DNA from: H111-94 sp034436045
GTDB lineage: Bacteria; Chloroflexota; Ktedonobacteria; Ktedonobacterales; Ktedonobacteraceae
Direction of reading: 5' to 3'
NCBI GenBank assembly: GCA_034436045.1
Contig: DAOTVZ010000284.1
Coordinates: forward strand, 1 to 56,346
DNA: 56,346 bases
Under the pieces are notes generated by a model, which saw only the letters and a program-made list of their open reading frames with translations, ran no database searches and was not told the origin of the DNA. Each line of letters starts with the position of its first letter. Position 1 is the first letter of the stretch. A program made the translations under genes and the position numbers. Positions 51,001 through 56,346 of this stretch are shown in pieces.

Positions 51001-52469
51001 GCCTGTGGCTCCTTTCCCATTTCTCCTGCCTCTATCTGTGGCATCTTCTCCACCCCGTCGCCCTTTTGTCGATTCTCCCGCCACCATTCGCGGAAACTCT
51101 GTTTGGGTACCGGCGGCAGATCACGCGCCTCCGTCCACCCACCGAGTATGCCCGGTAAACGATCAATCGTGCCGCGATGCACGACCAGGCGTTGTCCCTG
51201 GCGGGCTAAGCGTTGCGCTTGCTCATAGCGGCTCGGACTGGCAAAGATACGCGCCAGTTGCTGCATCGCCAGCACCTCCGCGTCAAGCGACGACGCCTGG
51301 CGCGTCACCTGTCCACGCAAGTATAACAATACTTCTGGAATGTTGATCTTGACCGGACAGACCTCATAGCAGGCCCCACACAGGCTAGATGCATAGGGTA
51401 AGGACTTCGCTTGCTTTATCCCAATCAGTTGTGGCGTGAGGATGGCCCCGATAGGGCCGGGATAGACCGAGCTATACGAGTGGCCTCCTGTGCGCGCATA
51501 CACCGGACAAATATTGAGACAGGCGCTACAGCGAATACAGTGTAACGCTTGCCGTCCCACTTCATCGGCCAGCACATTTGTGCGCCCATTATCTAGCAGT
51601 ACCAGGTGAAAAATCTGCGGCCCATCCCCTGGCGTCACACCCGTCCACAGGCTCGTGTAGGGATTCATGCGTTCACCGGTTGAACTGCGCGGTAACAGTT
51701 GCAGGAACACAGCAAGATCGTTGAACGTGGGCAAAATCTTCTCAATCCCCATCACCGTAATCAACGTCTGCGGCAGCGTCAGGCACATACGCCCATTGCC
51801 CTCACTCTCTACCACACAGACCGTACCCGTCTCGGCAATTGCAAAGTTGGCTCCGCTAATCGCCACCCGCGCGGAAAGAAACTGCTCACGCAAATAGCGT
51901 CGCGCCACTGCCGTCAGTTGCTTCGGCTCATCGCTAAGCTCCTCCCCTTGCGCAATAGTGCGTCGGAACAGATCGCGTATCTCGCTACGATTCTTGTGGA
52001 TGGCAGGTACCAGAATATGTGAGGACGACTCACCAGCCAGTTGAATGATCAATTCAGCCAGGTCAGTCTCGATAGCACGAATGTTTGCTGCCGCCAGCGC
52101 ACTATTCAGGTGAATCTCATCGGTCGTCAGCGACTTAACCTTAATCACGCGCTCCGCACCTGTAGTACGGACAATCTCTACAATGATTTGGTTGGCCTCT
52201 TCAGCATCGCGTGCCCAATGTACCTGCCCCCCCGCACGTTGAACGGAAGCCTCCAGTTGAAGCAAATATTCGTCCAGGTGGCGCATCACACGCGCTTTTA
52301 TCGCTGAACCTGCCGCGCGCAATAGCTCCCAATCAGGTAATTCACTCACCACTGCCGCGCGTTTATTGCGAATCGTCGTGGTAGCTTTGCCCAGATTGCG
52401 CCGCAACTGGCTATCCTCCAGTGCCTCTCTGGCTTTGACGGGAAACATTGGCAGAGCCTTCGTTGCCAT
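50997..52469 (-). CDS. lutB: Lactate utilization protein B (LUD domain plus ferredoxin-like Fe-S domain)
   Basis: 490 residues. N-terminal LUD domain (ISGANFAIAETGTVCVVESEGN), then two [4Fe-4S] motifs, CIRCSACLNICPVYARTGGH and CGACYEVCPVKINIPEVL. It transfers electrons from lactate oxidation. It joins lutA with a 1-bp overlap at 52469 (TAATG). Confidence 0.94.
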   Translation of the reverse strand: MATKALPMFPVKAREALEDSQLRRNLGKATTTIRNKRAAVVSELPDWELLRAAGSAIKARVMRHLDEYLLQLEASVQRAGGQVHWARDAEEANQIIVEIVRTTGAERVIKVKSLTTDEIHLNSALAAANIRAIETDLAELIIQLAGESSSHILVPAIHKNRSEIRDLFRRTIAQGEELSDEPKQLTAVARRYLREQFLSARVAISGANFAIAETGTVCVVESEGNGRMCLTLPQTLITVMGIEKILPTFNDLAVFLQLLPRSSTGERMNPYTSLWTGVTPGDGPQIFHLVLLDNGRTNVLADEVGRQALHCIRCSACLNICPVYARTGGHSYSSVYPGPIGAILTPQLIGIKQAKSLPYASSLCGACYEVCPVKINIPEVLLYLRGQVTRQASSLDAEVLAMQQLARIFASPSRYEQAQRLARQGQRLVVHRGTIDRLPGILGGWTEARDLPPVPKQSFREWWRENRQKGDGVEKMPQIEAGEMGKEPQA

Positions 52470-53209
52470 TAAGCCACCTCTCTTTCCGTACTGGCCAGAA
52501 TTTCAGCCAGATGAACCGTCGTTACCCCGGCACGCTGCCGATGCAACCCACCACCAATATGCATCAGGCAGGAAGTATCAGCCGCGCACAGCACTTCCGC
52601 GCCGGTATCCAGCACACAGCGCATCTTGTCGCTCAGCATCGCCAGCGAGGTATCGGCATTCTTGATCGCAAAGGTGCCACCGAAGCCACAGCACTCACGA
52701 GCGTTGGGCAACTCAACCAGGTCAATGCCCTTAACAGCACGCAACAATTGCAACGGCATATCGCCCAGATGCAATACACGCATACTATGACAGGTAGGGT
52801 GATAGGTAACGCGATGCGGATAGTAGGCCCCCACATCCGTCACGCCCATGCGCTTGACGAGAAACTCCGAGAGTTCATAGACACGTGGAATCAGTTGTTC
52901 AACCGCCATAGCTAACGCCGTATCCCCCGTCCACGCGGCAGCCTTTGGATAAAGATCGCGCACCATGCCGACGCACGAGGCAGACGGAGCTACGATCACT
53001 TCTGCCTCGTTGAACACCTCAACGAAGTGCCGTGCCAGCATAGCCGCCTCGCGCTGATAACCGGTATTGAAATGCATTTGTCCACAGCACGTCTGCGCCT
53101 GGGGAAAATCTACCTCCAGACCAAGGCGCTCCAGTACTCGCGTGGTGGCAATGCCAACATGGGGAAAGAGTGTGTCGTTGAAACAGGTGATGAAAAGCGC
53201 AACCCGCAT
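52469..53209 (-). CDS. lutA: Lactate utilization protein A (CCG-domain Fe-S protein)
   Basis: 246 residues with two cysteine-rich CCG domains: QTCCGQMHFNTGYQ (about 41-54) and ECCGFGGTFAIKN (about 172-184), with partner cysteines in the TYHPTCHSMR and ITCFND segments. This is the GlcF/LutA arrangement. First gene of lutABC, followed by an MFS transporter gene. Confidence 0.94.
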   Translation of the reverse strand: MRVALFITCFNDTLFPHVGIATTRVLERLGLEVDFPQAQTCCGQMHFNTGYQREAAMLARHFVEVFNEAEVIVAPSASCVGMVRDLYPKAAAWTGDTALAMAVEQLIPRVYELSEFLVKRMGVTDVGAYYPHRVTYHPTCHSMRVLHLGDMPLQLLRAVKGIDLVELPNARECCGFGGTFAIKNADTSLAMLSDKMRCVLDTGAEVLCAADTSCLMHIGGGLHRQRAGVTTVHLAEILASTEREVA

Positions 53210-53419
53210 CGGTTGATCCTTTCCGCTCCTCGAAAAATATCAAAATGGCGTAACCATCTCATTATATCATCGCCACCAGGTTGTTGACCGCCTATAGTTC
53301 TCTCTTTTAGTATATCTAACGTGTTCTATCCATAACGTTTTTTCGACCTGATACCCAGAAAGAAACGAGGGTCTTTCTTGAATAAATTTTGAGCATTTTC
53401 CACTTTCTTCAGAAGTTTT

Positions 53420-53443
53420 TTTGACGCTGCACGTACTATACTT
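53420..53443 (+). promoter_or_regulatory. TTTGA-N10-ACTATACTT element upstream of the sensor kinase
   Basis: TTTGACGCTGCACGTACTAT and following CTT. The same frame of conserved ends with the same spacing recurs at 55980. The TTGAC and TATACT parts are only about 10 bp apart, so it does not fit a sigma-A promoter. It may be an alternative promoter or an activator site. Confidence 0.4.
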
Positions 53444-53506
53444 TTAAAAGGTTGCCTGTTATCGCACAACCTATCGGTTTTTCTTCTAGTAAAAGGATAT
53501 TCAGCA

Positions 53507-55189
53507 ATGTCTCTCTATACATCTCTCGTCGTCTCTGAGAAACTAAAAGAAACCAGACGCTCCCACTTTCTTCTGGACAGCATTCTGGCGATAGCAGGAT
53601 CACTTGTTGTTACCGCGATCATCTACTTCGGGCACCTCTACCCACGCATCCATAACATCTCTATTGTGTATCTACTGGTCATCCTGGCCCTGGCCAGTAC
53701 ACGCAGTAGCTACGCCGCTATCCTGGCCTCAGTTGTGGCTACGCTCGCCTTTGACTTCTTCCTGGTTCCCCCTTTATATACCTTTACGATGTATGATCCG
53801 GCAGAATGGGTCGCACTTTTCATCTTCCTGGTCGATGCCATCCTTACCGGAGAACTTGCTTCCAGGCTGCGCAAACAGACACAACAGGCCACACACAGAG
53901 AACACGAAGCGCGCGTCCTCTATGATCTTGTGCGTGAAACAACCCGCGAGGAAACCCTCTCAGGCCAGCTTCAGGTGCTGGTGCGTTTTATTCAGCAGGT
54001 TTTCTCCGTCTGGGGTGTGCGCGAGTGTGCTATTCTCCAACCCGATGAGCGAGGAAAGCTCCAGATACAAGCCACCACCACGCCAACTCAATTCTCCAGC
54101 GATGAACTCGCCATTGCGCAATGGGTCATGCAACACGGTCAACGAGTTTCTTTGCCCGACGAGCCTGCCTGCTCACCTTCTGCCCGTGTAGTCCGCTTCG
54201 TCCTCAAGCCTTTTCAGGCTATTGCGCCAACAACACGGCGTTTACGCTGGTTCTTGCCTTTACAGCTAGGGCAACAGACAGTGGCCGTCCTGTGCCTCTC
54301 TCTCATAGAGCAATCTGGGGGGGCACAGACGAACGAACGCCTGGATGAAGTCTTTAATCAGTCCAACACACAACGAAGATTCTTCGACACTTTTCTCGAT
54401 CAGGCCGCCGCTTTAATCGAACGTGCCCGCCTGCGCAGCGAAAATATGCGTGTCGAACTCTTACAGCGCACCGATGCCCTACGCGCCGCTCTACTTTCCT
54501 CTGTCTCCCATGACCTGCGCACCCCTCTGGCTATTATCAAAGCCTCTGCCAGCAGTCTCTTACAAGAAGATGTCGCCTGGAACGAAGAGGAGCGACGCGG
54601 TTTCGCCGCTACGATAGAGCGCGAAGCAGACCGCCTCAATCATCTGGTCGGCAACCTGCTAGATATGTCACGCATCGAAAACGGTGCCCTTAAGCCCGAA
54701 AAGGAATGGTATCACTTCCCCTCATTACTGATAGACGTTTTAGAGCGGCTGCAACCGCTCCTCAAGAAAAGAGATGTTCGTCTCCATATTCCAGATGATT
54801 TACCGCCCATAGAACTGGATTACCTGCAAATCGATCAGGTCTTGACCAACCTCATCGAAAATGCTACTCGTTACACACCTGTTACCTCGCCTATTGAGAT
54901 CGACGTACAGAATACAGGTGAGGAAATCGTTGTTAGTGTCGCAGATCGTGGCCCAGGGATTCCAGAACAAGATTTGCAGCGCATCTTTGACAAGTTCTAT
55001 CGCGTTCTTCCTGCCCGTCCATCAGAAGATGCAAAGGTCGCTCCCGGTGGTACGGGGCTGGGATTGGCGGTGTGCAAGGGATTGGTCGAAGCGCACGGCG
55101 GACGCATCTGGGCCACCACGCGCGAAGGTGGTGGTATGGTTTTCTCTTTTACACTTCCCATAGGCCATTATGAAGGAGAACACGAATGA
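53507..55189 (+). CDS. Sensor histidine kinase, KdpD C-terminal-half type
   Basis: 560 residues. Four TM helices at about 25-120 (DUF4118) match KdpD. A GAF-like region (about 155-265), HisKA with His335 (SSVSHDLRTPLAIIKASASS) and HATPase_c with N-box Asn452, DRGPG 480-484 and GGTGLGLA 514-521 complete it. It lacks the 400-residue N-terminal KdpD sensor and Usp domains, so the KdpFABC-type potassium signal may differ. Overlaps the response regulator gene by 4 bp (ATGA). Confidence 0.92.
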   Translation: MSLYTSLVVSEKLKETRRSHFLLDSILAIAGSLVVTAIIYFGHLYPRIHNISIVYLLVILALASTRSSYAAILASVVATLAFDFFLVPPLYTFTMYDPAEWVALFIFLVDAILTGELASRLRKQTQQATHREHEARVLYDLVRETTREETLSGQLQVLVRFIQQVFSVWGVRECAILQPDERGKLQIQATTTPTQFSSDELAIAQWVMQHGQRVSLPDEPACSPSARVVRFVLKPFQAIAPTTRRLRWFLPLQLGQQTVAVLCLSLIEQSGGAQTNERLDEVFNQSNTQRRFFDTFLDQAAALIERARLRSENMRVELLQRTDALRAALLSSVSHDLRTPLAIIKASASSLLQEDVAWNEEERRGFAATIEREADRLNHLVGNLLDMSRIENGALKPEKEWYHFPSLLIDVLERLQPLLKKRDVRLHIPDDLPPIELDYLQIDQVLTNLIENATRYTPVTSPIEIDVQNTGEEIVVSVADRGPGIPEQDLQRIFDKFYRVLPARPSEDAKVAPGGTGLGLAVCKGLVEAHGGRIWATTREGGGMVFSFTLPIGHYEGEHE

Positions 55190-55884
55190 GTAAGACGGGA
55201 GCATCTATTCTCGTTGTCGATGACGAGCCGGAAATGCTACGCGCCCTACGTCGCGGCTTGAGTGCCCACGGCTATCGCGTCCTCACGGCTCACAACGGGC
55301 AAGAGGCCCTCAAAGTAGCAACCTTGCAACGCCCTGACCTGCTCTTGCTTGATCTGCTTCTACCCGACATCAGCGGTCTGGAAGTGTGTAAGCAGATCCG
55401 CAAGGTTTCCTCTATCCCGATTATCGTTCTCTCCGTCAAAGGCGAGGAACACGACAAAGTGCAGGCACTTGACCTGGGTGCTGATGACTATGTGCAAAAA
55501 CCTTTCGGCATGAACGAAGTACTGGCCCGCATCCGCGTTGCCCTGCGGCATGTTGCCCAGACACAAACAGGCACAGAACCATTGGCTCAGGTTGGCCCTT
55601 TGCGCGTCGATCTGAATCGTCGCCTGGTCTTCATCAACGATCAGGAGATCAGCCTGACCCCCACCGAGTATGATCTGCTCAAGGCATTTTTGACCCATCG
55701 CGGCAAGATTCTGACACGCCAGATGCTCATGAATCTGGTCTGGGGCGGTGACGCGGACACAAGACAGCACAGTTTGCATGTCTACGTAGCCCAACTCCGA
55801 CAAAAAATTGAACCTGACCCTCTCCATCCACGCTTCATTCAGACCATTCCCCGCGTGGGCTACCGCTTTACCGAGGAGGCATAG
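55186..55884 (+). CDS. Response regulator, OmpR/PhoB family, KdpE-like
   Basis: 232 residues. Receiver domain with acidic pair Asp12/13, phosphoacceptor Asp56 (LLLLDLLLPD) and conserved Lys in DDYVQKPFG. The C-terminal winged helix reads LTPTEYDLLKAFLTHRGKIL and ends IQTIPRVGYRFTEEA. Partner of the upstream kinase. No kdpFABC genes are in view. A short TCTCA-tca-TGAGA hairpin lies about 50 bp downstream. Confidence 0.94.
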   Translation: MSKTGASILVVDDEPEMLRALRRGLSAHGYRVLTAHNGQEALKVATLQRPDLLLLDLLLPDISGLEVCKQIRKVSSIPIIVLSVKGEEHDKVQALDLGADDYVQKPFGMNEVLARIRVALRHVAQTQTGTEPLAQVGPLRVDLNRRLVFINDQEISLTPTEYDLLKAFLTHRGKILTRQMLMNLVWGGDADTRQHSLHVYVAQLRQKIEPDPLHPRFIQTIPRVGYRFTEEA

Positions 55885-55979
55885 CACCGTTTCCCTGCAA
55901 CCTTACCTAACCGTTCAAGCGTCCCGTCCCTCTCATCATGAGAAATCTTTGACTTTTCACACTCAGACCCGGAACGCAC

Positions 55980-56003
55980 TTTGAGCAGAGTCATACTATA
56001 CTT
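55980..56003 (+). promoter_or_regulatory. Second TTTGA-N10-ACTATACTT element
   Basis: Identical ends and spacing to 53420-53443, located after the response regulator gene. It may drive a gene beyond the tandem repeat. The rest of 55885-56185 shows no credible gene. Confidence 0.4.
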
Positions 56004-56113
56004 GCTTCCTAGAAGCAACTGATGTGGTTTGTTGACGCCGCACAAGAGGGTGCTTGCAGGCACACCAGCCACATTTCAAGTTGCTCTATGATAATTTTCC
56101 CAATCGGGAACCC

Positions 56114-56140
56114 GTAGGGGCGTGATTTATCACGCCCTAC
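56114..56140. repeat. Single GGGCGTGAT palindrome
   Basis: GTAGGGGCGTGATTTATCAC with GCCCTAC following. Same family as 14376 and 48837. Confidence 0.75.
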
Positions 56141-56185
56141 CCGTCGCGCATCTTGCACCCACAAGCCATTTTGACCGAAGGAGAC

Positions 56186-56346
56186 GTGGTGCATAGAGAC
56201 ACGGTGCATAGGGAGAGGGAGCATGGTCACGTGGTGCATAGAGACACGGTGCATAGGGAGAGGGGGCATGGTCACGTGGTGCATAGAGACACGGTGCATA
56301 GGGAGAGGGGGCATGGTCACGTGGTGCATAGAGACACGGTGCATAG
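56186..56346. repeat. 45-bp tandem repeat (3 x 15 bp higher-order), truncated by the window end
   Basis: Units at 56186, 56231, 56276 and a partial one at 56321. Each 45-bp unit consists of three related 15-mers (GGTGCATAGAGACAC, GGTGCATAGGGAGAG, GGGGCATGGTCACGT). Units differ by one base. No spacers, so it is not CRISPR. Confidence 0.92.

Noticed and set aside
53507..55884. Complete Kdp potassium regulon
   Set aside because: The kinase lacks the KdpD N-terminal domains and no kdpFABC genes are present, so only a KdpDE-like pair is claimed.
56009..56344. Minus-strand open frame encoding MHRVSMHHVTMPPLP repeats
   Set aside because: A 45-bp repeat keeps any stop-free frame open. There is no ribosome binding site, no family and no coding-type variation between units.
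56186..56346. CRISPR array
   Set aside because: The repeats are directly adjacent, without unique spacers, and no cas gene is in the window.

Overview
The window is a contiguous bacterial chromosome segment with no phage, plasmid or insertion-sequence genes. Gene content and style suggest a member of the Chloroflexota, probably class Ktedonobacteria (inference, moderate confidence). Supporting points are moderate to high GC, a ThyX-type thymidylate synthase, a TraR/DksA-lspA-rluD operon, a giant CtpI/CtpH-like P-type ATPase, many one- or few-TM proteins with proline- or glycine-rich extensions, and palindromic GTAGGGGCGTGATTCATCAC-type repeats between genes. I saw no tRNA, 16S or 23S rRNA and no CRISPR array. 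There is one orphan 5S rRNA gene with its own consensus promoter and hairpin terminator.

Layout. 1-6 kb: an autoregulated TetR gene divergent from moaA, a small excisionase-like HTH protein, thyX, a GNAT acetyltransferase, a class V aminotransferase and the orphan 5S rRNA. 6-10 kb: smc, on the minus strand. 10-15 kb: a proline-rich membrane protein, an ArsB-like transporter with a UspA protein, ornithine carbamoyltransferase (argF/arcB type) preceded by a perfect 29-bp inverted repeat, and a four-TM protein. 15-22.9 kb: two zinc-ribbon proteins (one membrane, one with a J domain), a flavin amine oxidase divergent from an acyl-ACP thioesterase, a His-rich extracellular protein, a TIM-barrel isomerase, a membrane-anchored alpha/beta hydrolase and a small membrane protein. 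23-31 kb: a DUF1634-TauE fusion convergent with a LysR regulator, a tiny HTH-like protein, methylglyoxal synthase, an enoyl-CoA hydratase, a Gpi18-like GT-C glycosyltransferase with a Gly/Phe/Asn-rich insert, an anchored jelly-roll-like protein and a second TetR.

31-37 kb: the most unusual locus, an operon of two small proteins and a 1622-residue double P-type ATPase whose N-terminal half is a degenerate ATPase. 37-46 kb: an aidB-like acyl-CoA dehydrogenase, a carboxylesterase, an FG-GAP-like membrane protein, the TraR/DksA-lspA-rluD group, a bicupin oxalate decarboxylase, a small 'crystallin J1-like' protein and an SPL-like radical SAM protein. 46-56 kb: a GH3 beta-glucosidase with a PA14 domain, a repeat array, an MFS transporter downstream of lutABC (lactate oxidation), and a two-component system resembling the C-terminal half of KdpD plus KdpE. 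The window ends inside a 45-bp tandem repeat.

Two patterns recur between genes. One is a family of GGGCGTGAT...ATCACGCCC palindromes, single, paired or in tandem. The other is a set of long, often nested stem-loops just downstream of genes, mostly without a U-tract. Start codons were moved from the longest reading frame where a Shine-Dalgarno sequence or family length argued for it. Site coordinates were read by eye and may be off by a base or so.
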